NCBI GenBank assembly: GCA_963757125.1
Contig: CAVWQP010000004.1
Span: 1,488,001 to 1,552,000 of the forward strand
Direction: 5' to 3'
From: CAVVSD01 sp963757125
GTDB lineage: Bacteria; Actinomycetota; Thermoleophilia; Solirubrobacterales; Solirubrobacteraceae
DNA length: 64,000 nt
Positions within the stretch are counted from its first letter, which is position 1, and every line of letters begins with the position of its first letter. Shown here one piece after another: positions 15,038 to 23,273 of this stretch. Under the pieces are notes generated by a model. The model did no database searches, was not told the DNA's origin, and saw only the letters and a list, made by a program, of their open reading frames with translations. The translations under genes and the position numbers were made by a program.

Positions 15038-16603
15038 CTACAGGGGGATGTTGCCGTGCTTGCGCTGCGGCGAGGCCTCGCGCTTCGTCAGCAGCGTCTC
15101 GAGCGCGGTGATGAGCTTCGGCCGGGTCTCGTGGGGGACGATCACGTCGTCCAGGTACCCACGCTCGGCCGCGGTGTAGGGGTTGGCGAACCGCGCGCGG
15201 TAGTCATCGATGAGCTCCGCCCGGCGCTCGTCGGGGCTGTCGTGCGCGGCCAGCGCCCGCCGGTGGACGATGTTCACCGCGCCCTCGGGGCCCATGACCG
15301 CGACCTCCGCGGTCGGCCACGCGACGTTGTAGTCCGCGCGCAGGTGCTTGGACGCCATGACGTCGTAGGCGCCGCCGTAGGCCTTGCGCGTGATGACGGT
15401 GATCTTCGGAACCGTCGCCTCCGCGTAGGCGTACAGCAGCTTCGCTCCGTGGCGGATGATCCCGCCCCACTCCTGGCTCGTGCCGGGCAGGAAGCCGGGG
15501 ACGTCCACGAACGTCACGAGCGGGACGTTGAACGCGTCGCAGGTGCGAACGAACCGCGCAGCCTTCGCGCTCGCGTCGATGTCGAGCACGCCGGCGAGCT
15601 GGGCGGGCTGGTTGCCCACGACGCCGATGGCATGGCCGTCGAGGCGCGCGAAGCCGCAGACGATGTTGCGCGCGTGGTGCTCCTGCACCTCCATGAACTC
15701 CCCGTCGTCGACGATGCGGCGGATCGCGTCGCGCATGTCGTAGGGGCGGTTCGGGCTGTCGGGCACGACGTGGTCGAGCTCGGGGTCCATCCGGTCGCGC
15801 TCGTCGGACGGCAGCACGCGGGGCGCGGACTCCAGGTTGTTCTGCGGCAGGAACGACAGGAGGTAGCGGGCGTCCTGCAGGCACGCGTCCTCGTCCTCGG
15901 CGGCGAAGTGCGCGACGCCGGACTTCGTCGCGTGCGCCATCGCCCCGCCCAGCGACTCCGCGTCGACGTCCTCGCCCGTCACGGTCCGGATGACGTCGGG
16001 CCCCGTGATGAACATGTACGACGTCTCCTTCACCATGAAGATGAAGTCGGTGATCGCCGGTGAGTAGACGCCGCCGCCCGCGCAGGGCCCCATCACGAGG
16101 CTGATCTGCGGCACGACGCCGGACGTCCGGACGTTGCGCAGGAAGATGTCGGCGTAGGCGCCGAGCGACACGACGCCCTCCTGGATCCGCGCGCCGCCGC
16201 CGTCGTTGATGCCGATGACCGGGCAGCCGATGCTGGCCGCGAGGTCCATGACCTTGCAGATCTTCTCGCCGACGACCTCGCCGAGCGACCCGCCGAAGAC
16301 GGTGAAGTCCTGGGAGAAGACGCAGACGCGGCGCCCCTCGATCGTCCCGTGGCCGGTGACGACCGCGTCGCCCCACGGCCGGTTGCCCTGCATGTCGAAG
16401 TCCGTCGTGCGATGCCGGACGAACGTGTCCAGCTCCGTGAAGGAGCCGGGGTCCAGCAGCCGCTCGACGCGCTCGCGCGCGGTGAGCTTGCCGCGGTCGT
16501 GCTGCTTGCGCTCCTGCTCGGGCGCGGAGTGGACCGCGGCCTCGCGCAGCTCCTGCAGCTGGGCGAGGCGGTCCTCGAAGGTCTCGGGTGGGTGCTCCGT
16601 CAT
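15038..16603 (-). CDS. Acyl-CoA (propionyl-CoA) carboxylase beta chain, carboxyltransferase
   Basis: The carboxyltransferase moves CO2 from carboxybiotin to acyl-CoA. The 521 residues contain both crotonase-like halves: N-terminal half with REDLTARERVERLLDPGSF-like opening and VFSQDFTVFGGSLGE, GINDGGGARIQEGV (oxyanion-forming Gly pair), and C-terminal half with VDVPGFLPGT and ITRKAYGGAYDVM. The length and motifs match actinobacterial AccD/PccB proteins used for propionyl-CoA. The alpha chain (5.1 kb) and mutase (23.3 kb) fit a methylmalonyl-CoA route. Propionyl versus acetyl preference cannot be read directly. Confidence 0.93.
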   Translation of the reverse strand: MTEHPPETFEDRLAQLQELREAAVHSAPEQERKQHDRGKLTARERVERLLDPGSFTELDTFVRHRTTDFDMQGNRPWGDAVVTGHGTIEGRRVCVFSQDFTVFGGSLGEVVGEKICKVMDLAASIGCPVIGINDGGGARIQEGVVSLGAYADIFLRNVRTSGVVPQISLVMGPCAGGGVYSPAITDFIFMVKETSYMFITGPDVIRTVTGEDVDAESLGGAMAHATKSGVAHFAAEDEDACLQDARYLLSFLPQNNLESAPRVLPSDERDRMDPELDHVVPDSPNRPYDMRDAIRRIVDDGEFMEVQEHHARNIVCGFARLDGHAIGVVGNQPAQLAGVLDIDASAKAARFVRTCDAFNVPLVTFVDVPGFLPGTSQEWGGIIRHGAKLLYAYAEATVPKITVITRKAYGGAYDVMASKHLRADYNVAWPTAEVAVMGPEGAVNIVHRRALAAHDSPDERRAELIDDYRARFANPYTAAERGYLDDVIVPHETRPKLITALETLLTKREASPQRKHGNIPL

Positions 16604-16638
16604 GACGAGGCGCCAACCCTAGGGCGTCTGCGTGGCGG

Positions 16639-17301
16639 CTATCCGCGCGAGAACGGCCTGTGGTGCGCGGCGCCCAGGTGGTCGAGCATGCCCTCGAGCA
16701 CCCGCAGCGCCTCGCCGACGGGCAGCTCGGCCTCGATGGTGGGGGCGGGTGGGGACGGGTCCTGGGCCGGCGGCGTCGGGTCGATGGGCGGCGTCGGGCT
16801 GGGGTCGGGGCGCGGCACCGGCGGCGCGGGGTCCGGCGCCGGCGCAGGCGGTGCGGGCGGCGTGATCTCGGCGGTCCGGCGACGGAACAGCCGCGCGAGG
16901 AAGCCGCGGCGCGGCGGCTCGATCGCGACGGGCTCTGGCTCCGGCTCGGACTCCGGCTCCGGCTCGGGCTCCTCCACGGCGACAGGCTCAGGCTCGGGCT
17001 CGGGCTGCGGGACCGACCACGCCTCGTCCTCGGGAGCGACCCAGCGTCGCGGATCCACCCACGACGGCTCGGCCTGCACCGCGGTCAGCGTCACGCGCGT
17101 CCCCCAGCCCGCCGAGTCGAGTGACACCGTGCCGCTTGCGCGTTCGCCCTCCCAGGCGACGGTGCTCTCTGGCTCGAGGCTGGTGATGCGAACGGCGCCG
17201 AACGGCGCGAGGTGGTGACGGAGGACGTCCTCGTCGGAGATCTCCGCCCACAACTCGGGCGGAGACTTCACGAGACGTCGCTGGGCCTGCAGCTCATCCA
17301 T
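16639..17301 (-). CDS. SRPBCC-like protein with Pro-Glu repeat tail
   Basis: A 220-residue protein. Residues 1-75 look like the start of a START/SRPBCC fold (RRLVKSPPELWAEISDEDVLRHHLAPFG, then VAWEGERASGTVSLDSAGWGTRVTLTAV). A low-complexity region follows with many EP dipeptides, a basic patch (RRGFLARLFRRR), a Pro-rich stretch and a C-terminal helix (GEALRVLEGMLDHLGAA). ATG 17301 is preferred over 17361 because AAGGGG lies eight bases upstream. It follows the sugar porter gene on the same strand. Function is unknown; the basic patch could contact membrane or nucleic acid. Confidence 0.6.
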   Translation of the reverse strand: MDELQAQRRLVKSPPELWAEISDEDVLRHHLAPFGAVRITSLEPESTVAWEGERASGTVSLDSAGWGTRVTLTAVQAEPSWVDPRRWVAPEDEAWSVPQPEPEPEPVAVEEPEPEPESEPEPEPVAIEPPRRGFLARLFRRRTAEITPPAPPAPAPDPAPPVPRPDPSPTPPIDPTPPAQDPSPPAPTIEAELPVGEALRVLEGMLDHLGAAHHRPFSRG

Positions 17302-17363
17302 GTCGCGGGCCCCTTCGACCCCGCGGCCGTCGTCTCCTGCGCCGACGTCGATCTGCAACATGC

Positions 17364-18752
17364 CTACCGCGGCGCAGTCGCCGGCGACTCGCGCGTGTGG
17401 CGGTCGCCCATGCCCGTCGCGTCCTGCAGGTCGCCCTCGATCTCCTCGAGGCTGCGGCCCTTCGTCTCCGTGACGAAGGCCAGGACGAACGCGGTGGCGA
17501 TCAGCCCCATCGCGGCGTAGCCGAGGAAGACGGTGCCCGCGCCCCAGGCGTCGACCATCGGCGGGAACGACTGCGACACGGCGAAGTTCGCGAGCCACTG
17601 CAGGCTCACGGCGACGCCGAGCGCGGCGCCGCGCACGCTGAGCGGGAGGATCTCGGGCAGCATCACCCAGACGACCGGGCCCCACGTGGCGGCGAACGAC
17701 GCGATGAACGTCGCGAGGCAGACGAGCGTGATGATCGCGGCGGGATCGCTCGGCGACTTCGGCTCGGCCATGACCGACAGCGAGACGCCGAGCACGAGGA
17801 GGCTGGTGACCATGCCTGCGAGCCCCGCGAGGAGCAGCGGCTTGCGGCCGATGCGGTCGACGAGCCGGATCGCCAGGACCGTCATCCCGACGTTCAGCAC
17901 GCCGATCACGATGTTCGCGTAGATCGCCGACTGGTCGGAGTAGCCGACGTTCGTGAGCGTCGTCGGGGCGTAGTAGATGATCGTGTTGATCCCGACGAGC
18001 TGCTGGAAGACCGCCAGCCCGATCGCGATCAGCAGCGCCGGGCGCACCCAGGCGGCGCCGAGCGCGCGCAGGCCGCCGTCCTGCTCCTCGGCCTCGACCT
18101 TGCGGATGTCCTCGAGCTCCTCCTCGTGGCCGTCCTCGCGGACCGCCTCGAGCACCTCGCGCGCCTCGTCCTCCTCGCCGTCGTGGACGAGGAAGCGCGG
18201 CGTCTCGGGCATCCAGATCATCCCGACGAGCAGCAGGAGCGAGGGCACGACGGCGAGGCCCACCATCACGCGCCATGCCTCCGAGGAGGCGAGCACGGCG
18301 TTGACGAGGTAGGCGACGAGGATGCCGCCCACGATCATGAGCTGGTTCAGCGACGAGATCGCTCCGCGGATCTCGGTGGGCGCGATCTCGGAGAGGTACA
18401 GCGGCACGACGAGCGCGGCGCAGCCGACCGCGATGCCGAGGACGAACCTGGCCGCGAGCAGGACGCCGACCGTCGGCGAGATGGCCGCGGCGATCGAGCC
18501 GACCGTGAAGATCACGCCGGCCGCGATGATGAGCTTGCGGCGGCCGAGGCGGTCCGACAGCGGCCCTGCGAAGGCCGCACCCACCATCGCGCCGAGCAGC
18601 AGCGACGCGACGACGGCGCCCTGCATGAACGACGAGAGATCGAAGTCCTGCTTGATGAACAGGATGGCGCCCGAGATGACGCCGGTGTCGTAGCCGAAGA
18701 GCAACCCTCCGAGCGCACCGAAGAAGTAGATCCGCCGACTCGACAGTTCCAT
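17364..18752 (-). CDS. MFS sugar porter
   Basis: A 462-residue major facilitator of the sugar porter subfamily, probably a sugar:H+ symporter with 12 helices. Signatures: FGYDTGVISGA in helix 1, DRLGRRK after helix 2, RFVLGIAVGCAALVVPLYLSEIAP (the PLYLSEIAPxxxRG motif), PETPRFLV, QQLVGINTIIYY in helix 7, DRIGRKPLLL, and PETKG-like TETKGRSLEEIE at the end. The cytosolic loop between helices 6 and 7 is strongly acidic. The substrate is not predictable; xylose, arabinose, glucose and inositol porters share these motifs. Confidence 0.93.
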   Translation of the reverse strand: MELSSRRIYFFGALGGLLFGYDTGVISGAILFIKQDFDLSSFMQGAVVASLLLGAMVGAAFAGPLSDRLGRRKLIIAAGVIFTVGSIAAAISPTVGVLLAARFVLGIAVGCAALVVPLYLSEIAPTEIRGAISSLNQLMIVGGILVAYLVNAVLASSEAWRVMVGLAVVPSLLLLVGMIWMPETPRFLVHDGEEDEAREVLEAVREDGHEEELEDIRKVEAEEQDGGLRALGAAWVRPALLIAIGLAVFQQLVGINTIIYYAPTTLTNVGYSDQSAIYANIVIGVLNVGMTVLAIRLVDRIGRKPLLLAGLAGMVTSLLVLGVSLSVMAEPKSPSDPAAIITLVCLATFIASFAATWGPVVWVMLPEILPLSVRGAALGVAVSLQWLANFAVSQSFPPMVDAWGAGTVFLGYAAMGLIATAFVLAFVTETKGRSLEEIEGDLQDATGMGDRHTRESPATAPR

Positions 18753-18808
18753 GACCCCGCCCCTCTACTCGTGGTGGGACGGGTGTTCCCGCCACGCCAC
18801 CAGGGCAT

Positions 18809-19885
18809 TCAGCGGCCTGCGAACCCCGTCTCGTAGGCCAGGACGACGGCCTGCACGCGGTCGCGCAGGCCGAGCTTGGCGAGGATCCGCGCGACGTGGG
18901 TCTTCACCGTCTGCTCGCCGAGGACGAGCTCGGCGGCGATCTCGGCGTTCGACATGCCACGCGCGAGCAGGCGCAGGACCTCCAGCTCGCGGGCGGTGAG
19001 CGAGGCGACCGCCTCCGGCGGGCCGTCCTCGCCGGCCGGCGCGGCCACCCGGGCGAACTGCTCGATGAGCCTGCGGGTGATCGAGGGCTCCAGGAGCGCG
19101 TCGCCCGCCGCCGCGACGCGGATCGCGTCCAGCAGCCGCGCGGCCGGCGCGTCCTTGAGGAGGAAGCCGCTCGCGCCGAGGCGCAGGGCGTCGTAGACGT
19201 ACTCGCGCGTGTCGAACGTCGTGAGCATGAGCACCGCGGTCGCGAGGCTCGCGTCGCCCAGGATCGCCTCCGCGGCGCGCAGGCCGTCGAGCTCGGGCAT
19301 GCGGATGTCCATGAGCACGACGTCGGGCCGCAGGCGCCGGACGACGTCGACGGCCACGTGCCCGTCGCCCGCCTCGCCGATGACCGTCATGTCGGGCTCG
19401 GCCTCGACGATCACGCGGAACCCCGCGCGGAGGAGCGCCTGGTCGTCGGCGATCGCGACGGTGATCGGACCCTCGCGGGGTGCCACGGGGGCCGGGACGT
19501 CGCCGTGCAGCACCTCCGCCATCCCGACGGGCTGGCCCACGCCGCGCAGCCGCAGCGCGCCCGCGGCCCGCATCGGCGCCGGCGAGCCCTGGCCCGCCAG
19601 GAGGCGGACCGTCTCGGAGACGAGCACCTGGCCGGCGACGGCCGCCTCGGCCAGGCGGGTCGCGACGAGCGTGGCGTCGAAGTCGTTCTCGCCCGCGTCC
19701 ACGCCGACCCGCTCGGCGCCGGCCCGCGCGAGGTCGATCGCGCAGGCGACCGCGTCCGCGGCGCTCAGGAACGTCGCGGTGACGCCATCGATGTCGCGCG
19801 ACGCCTCCAGGCCGCCGTGCGCGCGCAGCGCATCCGCGGCTCCCTCGGGGGCCGGTTCCACGCGCAGGACGGCGGCGAAGGGCAT
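18809..19885 (-). CDS. NarL/LuxR response regulator with N-terminal degenerate cyclase-homology domain
   Basis: A 358-residue regulator, about 130 residues longer than normal NarL proteins. The extension (1-130) looks like the C-terminal part of a class III nucleotide cyclase homology domain: DIDGVTATFLSAADAVACAIDL, VGVDAGE, then ATRLAEAAVAGQVLVSETVRLL and LRLRGVGQPV, but metal-binding and catalytic residues are not recognisable. The receiver (about 140-260) has DDQ acidic pocket, phospho-Asp193 in LMDIRMPE and Lys in LLKDAP. The HTH (about 295-358) is SLTARELEVLRLLARGMSNAEIA. It is divergent from three sensor genes that probably feed it. Confidence 0.9.
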   Translation of the reverse strand: MPFAAVLRVEPAPEGAADALRAHGGLEASRDIDGVTATFLSAADAVACAIDLARAGAERVGVDAGENDFDATLVATRLAEAAVAGQVLVSETVRLLAGQGSPAPMRAAGALRLRGVGQPVGMAEVLHGDVPAPVAPREGPITVAIADDQALLRAGFRVIVEAEPDMTVIGEAGDGHVAVDVVRRLRPDVVLMDIRMPELDGLRAAEAILGDASLATAVLMLTTFDTREYVYDALRLGASGFLLKDAPAARLLDAIRVAAAGDALLEPSITRRLIEQFARVAAPAGEDGPPEAVASLTARELEVLRLLARGMSNAEIAAELVLGEQTVKTHVARILAKLGLRDRVQAVVLAYETGFAGR

Positions 19886-19919
19886 GCCGGAAGGATCTTG
19901 TCGGCTTCGCGGACCCGCG

Positions 19920-19958
19920 TCACCTGCGCGGGGGACCGGCGATCACCCGCGGGGGTGA
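19920..19958. promoter_or_regulatory. Candidate operator in divergent signalling promoter region
   Basis: The 132-base divergent region holds a perfect inverted repeat TCACCC-GCGG-GGGTGA (19943-19958) and a related copy, TCACC with a downstream G-run, starting 23 bases earlier at 19920. Two similar sites about two helical turns apart between a NarL-type regulator and its presumed kinases suit autoregulation. Confidence 0.4.
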
Positions 19959-20017
19959 CGACCGCGGCGGCCGTGGGGCGGAGGCTTGCACCGTCCACCC
20001 ACCGAAAGGCCGCCGAG

Positions 20018-20536
20018 ATGCTCCGCTCGATGACGTCCCCCAAGCGCTCGATCACCCTGTTCGATGCTCTGCTGACCGCGATCTTCGTGGCGCTGAGCGT
20101 CGCGTTCATGATCGCGACGATCGACGACGAGGGCGGCTCCTGGGTCGCCGTGCCGCTCTTCACGCTCGTCCCGATGACGCTGCTCTGGCGGCGCGTCGCC
20201 CCGCTGCAGGCGCTCGGCGGCCTCATCGCCGCCGTCGGCATCCACGCCGCGCTGTTCGGGACGATGACGCGCTGCGGGCTGTTCCTCCCCGTCGACTTCC
20301 TGCTCGTGTTCGCCGCCTCCGCGCGTCTGCCGTGGCGCCTCGCCACCGCGGGCTGGGCGCTGGCCCTGGGCGCCGCGCTGCTCATGCTCGGCTTCGACCA
20401 GAGCGCGCCGCTCGACGAGGCCGGCGTCTTCGTGGGCGTGCTCGTGACCGCCGCCTGGGCCGCCGGCCTGGCGCTGCGCGCCGTCGCGCATGCCTCCGCC
20501 GAGCCGGCCGTCGTCCTCGAGCCGGCCCGCACCTGA
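20018..20536 (+). CDS. Stand-alone membrane sensor domain (kinase-less paralogue)
   Basis: A 172-residue membrane protein with four to five helices and no catalytic domain. It aligns over its length with the membrane domain of the next gene: both open MxxxMTSxxRSITxFDxLLT, share TLLWRRVAP, the FGTxTRCGL segment, and a SAPLDEAGV motif before the last helix. It then stops shortly after that helix with an ALRAVAHASAEPAVV tail. It therefore looks like a duplicated sensor module that lost, or never had, the kinase part. AAAGG lies upstream of the ATG. First of three plus-strand signalling genes. Confidence 0.7.
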   Translation: MLRSMTSPKRSITLFDALLTAIFVALSVAFMIATIDDEGGSWVAVPLFTLVPMTLLWRRVAPLQALGGLIAAVGIHAALFGTMTRCGLFLPVDFLLVFAASARLPWRLATAGWALALGAALLMLGFDQSAPLDEAGVFVGVLVTAAWAAGLALRAVAHASAEPAVVLEPART

Positions 20537-20548
20537 CGCGTTTCGGAG

Positions 20549-21670
20549 ATGCTTGGCACGATGACGTCCCTCAGGCGCTCGATCACCCGGTTCGACGTGC
20601 TGCTCACGCTCGCGGGCGTGGCGTTCGCCGTGTTCTTCGGGATCTCGGTCAGCGCCGACGAGGGGGCCCCGTGGCTGTTCACGCCGGTGCTCGTGCTCGT
20701 GCCGCTCACGCTGCTGTGGCGGCGGGTGGCGCCGATCGGCGCCCTGTGCGGCTTCATCGCGGCGATCGGCCTGAGCATCGCGCTGTTCGGCACCTACACG
20801 CGCTGCGGGCTCGTGTTCCCGATCGAGTTCTTCCTGCTCTTCGCCGCCGGCGCCCGGCTCGGATGGCGCGGCGCGACGCTGGGGTGGCTCCTCGGGCTCG
20901 CCGGCGCGTGCCTCACGCTCGGCTGGGACGCGAGCGCTCCGCTCGACGAGGCGGGCGTCTACATCTGCGTGCTCCTGACCGGCGTGTGGATCATCGCGCG
21001 GCTCGTCCACATGCGCGGGCGCAACGTGGAGCGCCTCGAGGAGCAGACCGCCGCGCTGCGCGACGCGCGGGACGACCGTGCGCGCATGGAGGTCGCGATG
21101 GACCGCGCGCGGCTGTCGGCCGACCTCGACGAGCTGCTGCAGCGCCGCCTCGGGGAGCTCGCGAGGCTCGCCGAGCGCGGCGCGTCGCAGCAGGGCGCCG
21201 AGGCCACGGCCACGCTGCTCGACATCGAGCACGGCAGCCGGCGGACGCTGGAGGAGATGCGGGCCGTGGTCGGCGTGCTGCGAAGCGCCGACGAGACCGA
21301 CTCCGTGGCGCCGCAGCCGACGCTCACCCACCTCGAAGCGATGCTCCTGCGGGCCAAGGGCGCAGAGGCGCGCTTGACGGTCGACGGCAGCCCGCGCGCG
21401 CTGCCCGCCGGCGTGGAGCTCTCGGCCTACCGGATCGTCGAGCATCTCCTCGATGCGCTCGACGACGCGCCCGACGTCAACGTCACCGTCGGCTTCGGGC
21501 CCGACGCGCTCGACATCACGGTCTCCGGGCCCGCCGCGCGCCGCGGGGTCGCCGCGACCGCGATCGAGCGCGCCCGCGAGCGCGCGGCGCTGCACAGCGG
21601 CACGCTGCAGGCCGAGACCCGCGGGGGGCGCGCGGAGGCGATCGCGCACCTGCCGATCGCGATGGCATGA
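20549..21670 (+). CDS. Membrane histidine-kinase-like protein lacking phosphoacceptor His (pseudokinase)
   Basis: A 373-residue membrane protein with an N-terminal four-to-five helix sensor and a cytosolic part shaped like a NarL-type kinase. The dimerisation helix RARLSADLDELLQRRLGEL corresponds to the ELHD box of family members, but the histidine is Asp194. The ATPase remnant AYRIVEHLLDALDDAP corresponds to the N-box but lacks the conserved Asn, and no intact G-box is seen. It should therefore be unable to autophosphorylate and may modulate the downstream kinase. Its stop overlaps the next start (ATGA). An alternative start is ATG 20561. Confidence 0.8.
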   Translation: MLGTMTSLRRSITRFDVLLTLAGVAFAVFFGISVSADEGAPWLFTPVLVLVPLTLLWRRVAPIGALCGFIAAIGLSIALFGTYTRCGLVFPIEFFLLFAAGARLGWRGATLGWLLGLAGACLTLGWDASAPLDEAGVYICVLLTGVWIIARLVHMRGRNVERLEEQTAALRDARDDRARMEVAMDRARLSADLDELLQRRLGELARLAERGASQQGAEATATLLDIEHGSRRTLEEMRAVVGVLRSADETDSVAPQPTLTHLEAMLLRAKGAEARLTVDGSPRALPAGVELSAYRIVEHLLDALDDAPDVNVTVGFGPDALDITVSGPAARRGVAATAIERARERAALHSGTLQAETRGGRAEAIAHLPIAMA

Positions 21671-22770
21671 GGCTCCGGCGGCTCGATCTGGCGGTCGGCG
21701 TCGCTGCGGCCGCGCTGGGCGGGTGGACCGCGTCGCTGCAGTCCGGCGGCACGCCCGCGATCGTCGGCGGCGTGCTGCTCGGCGCCTCGCTCGGCGTCCT
21801 GCGCGGCATCCCGATGCTCGGGTTCGCGCTGGCCGTGGCGGGCACGACGCTCGCGGGGATCGACGGTTCGATCGCCGACGGCCCGATGGCCCTGCTGCTC
21901 ATCGCGAGCTTCGGGATCGGGCTGTACGCGGGGCGCGTCGCCGGCGTGGTGGCGGTCGTCGCGCTCTTCGCGGCCGACCTCACGCACGCGTTCAGCGCCG
22001 ACGACTGGGTCCCGACGGTCATGTTCCCCGCCGTCTTCTGGGGTGCCGGCCGCGCGATGCGGGCGCACGAGGTCGTCGCCCGGCGGCTGAAGGAGCGCGC
22101 CGCCGAGCTGGCGGAGGAGCGCGAGGCGTACGCGCAGCTGTCCGTCCGCTACGAGCGGGCTCGGATCGCGGCCGAGCTGCACGACATCGTCGCCCACGCG
22201 ATCAGCGTCATGGTCGTGCAGGCCAGCGCGGGCCAGCGGCTCGCCGCCGTCGACCCCGAGCTCACGACGGAGACGTTCCACGTGATCGCCGACGCCGCCA
22301 GGCAGGCGGAGGACGACATGGGGCGCCTCGTCGCGCTCCTGGGCGACGAGCCTGCCGGGCCCGCGCCGGATCTCGCGCTCGTCGAGGAGCTGGTCGCGCG
22401 CGCCGCCGGCAGCGGCCTGGACGTCACGCTGCGCCTGGAGGGCACGGTCGACGAGGTCCCGGCCGCGACGGCGGAGGCCGCCTACCGCGTCGTGCAGGAG
22501 AGCCTGACGAACGCGCTGCGCTACGCCGCGGGTGCTGCCGTCGCGGTGACCCTGCGCGGGGGCGAGGACGCGATCGACGTCGAGGTCCGCAACGCCGCGA
22601 CGGCGGGCGAGCCCGAGCTCTACGGCGTGGGCACGGGCAACGGGCTCGGCGGCCTGCGGGAGCGCATCGACGCGTGCGGCGGCACGGTCGACGCCGGCCC
22701 GACCGCCGACGGCGGGTGGCGCGTGGTCGCGCGTATCCCGCGGAGGCTAGGGGTGCCGACGGCGGCCTGA
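21667..22770 (+). CDS. NarL-type membrane sensor histidine kinase
   Basis: A 367-residue kinase: five or so N-terminal helices (to about residue 125), a coiled coil (RLKERAAELAEEREAYAQL), a HisKA_3 dimerisation box with phosphoacceptor His172 (AAELHDIVAHAISVM), and an ATPase domain with N-box YRVVQESLTNALRYA and G-box GTGNGLGGLRERI. All catalytic signatures are intact, unlike the gene before it. It is the probable kinase of the divergently encoded regulator. Translation is coupled to the pseudokinase by an ATGA overlap, suggesting equal amounts and possible heterodimers. Confidence 0.93.
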   Translation: MRLRRLDLAVGVAAAALGGWTASLQSGGTPAIVGGVLLGASLGVLRGIPMLGFALAVAGTTLAGIDGSIADGPMALLLIASFGIGLYAGRVAGVVAVVALFAADLTHAFSADDWVPTVMFPAVFWGAGRAMRAHEVVARRLKERAAELAEEREAYAQLSVRYERARIAAELHDIVAHAISVMVVQASAGQRLAAVDPELTTETFHVIADAARQAEDDMGRLVALLGDEPAGPAPDLALVEELVARAAGSGLDVTLRLEGTVDEVPAATAEAAYRVVQESLTNALRYAAGAAVAVTLRGGEDAIDVEVRNAATAGEPELYGVGTGNGLGGLRERIDACGGTVDAGPTADGGWRVVARIPRRLGVPTAA

Positions 22771-22801
22771 CGACCCGGCCGCAACGAAGGTCGTAATGGC
22801 C

Positions 22802-22814
22802 GCCCGAGGCGGGC
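22802..22814. terminator. Weak GC hairpin between convergent genes
   Basis: GCCCG-AGG-CGGGC forms a five-bp stem between the converging kinase and DUF2269-like genes. There is no U-tract. It is a weak candidate for termination. Confidence 0.25.
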
Positions 22815-22829
22815 CCCCGTGCGTTCTCC

Positions 22830-23273
22830 TCAGGGCTTGACGACCATCAGGAACAGCACGACGACCACGAGGACCATCGCCGCGGCGGCCGCGGTGTTCA
22901 GCCGTCGCGCCAGGTCGTCGTAGGCCGGGTCCGACGTCGTCGCGAGCTGTGCGGCCTTGCGCTGCCAGCCCGTCGAGACGCCGGCGATCGCGAACAGCAG
23001 GATGAGCCCGACGAAGCCGCCGGACACCCAGCCCTCGCTCCAGACGTCGGCGTCGCTCGCCAGGTAGATCCCGGCCAGGAGCACGACGACCATCGCCGGC
23101 GTGACCACGCGCGACCAGATCGTGGCCTGCGTGCTGTGGAACGCGGGGAGCGCGCCTGCCCGTGCGAGCGACGAGGCCAGCAGCGGATAGGCGAAGACGC
23201 CGCCGAAGGCCACGACCACGGCGAGCACGTGGACCCAGACGACGACGTTGTAGAAGGTGACGGTCGCGATCAT
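22830..23273 (-). CDS. DUF2269-like integral membrane protein
   Basis: A 147-residue membrane protein with four helices. The start (TFYNVVVWVHVLAVVVAFGGVFAYPLL) has the His and Gly pattern of DUF2269/COG5528-type proteins; a helix pair with TPAMVVVLLAGIYL follows, then GFVGLILLFAIAG and a final hydrophobic stretch ending VVKP. Its ATG overlaps the mutase stop (ATGA), so it is translated from the mutase message. Its role is unknown and a link to mutase metabolism is only positional. Confidence 0.65.
   Translation of the reverse strand: MIATVTFYNVVVWVHVLAVVVAFGGVFAYPLLASSLARAGALPAFHSTQATIWSRVVTPAMVVVLLAGIYLASDADVWSEGWVSGGFVGLILLFAIAGVSTGWQRKAAQLATTSDPAYDDLARRLNTAAAAAMVLVVVVLFLMVVKP

Noticed and set aside
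16900..17010. Tandem DNA repeat in the EP-rich coding region
   Set aside because: The short GGCTC-type units reflect Glu-Pro codons and are irregular; it is a protein-level low-complexity region.
17397..18836. Long plus-strand frame opposite the sugar porter
   Set aside because: Charged low-complexity translation mirrors the porter codons; no recognisable fold.
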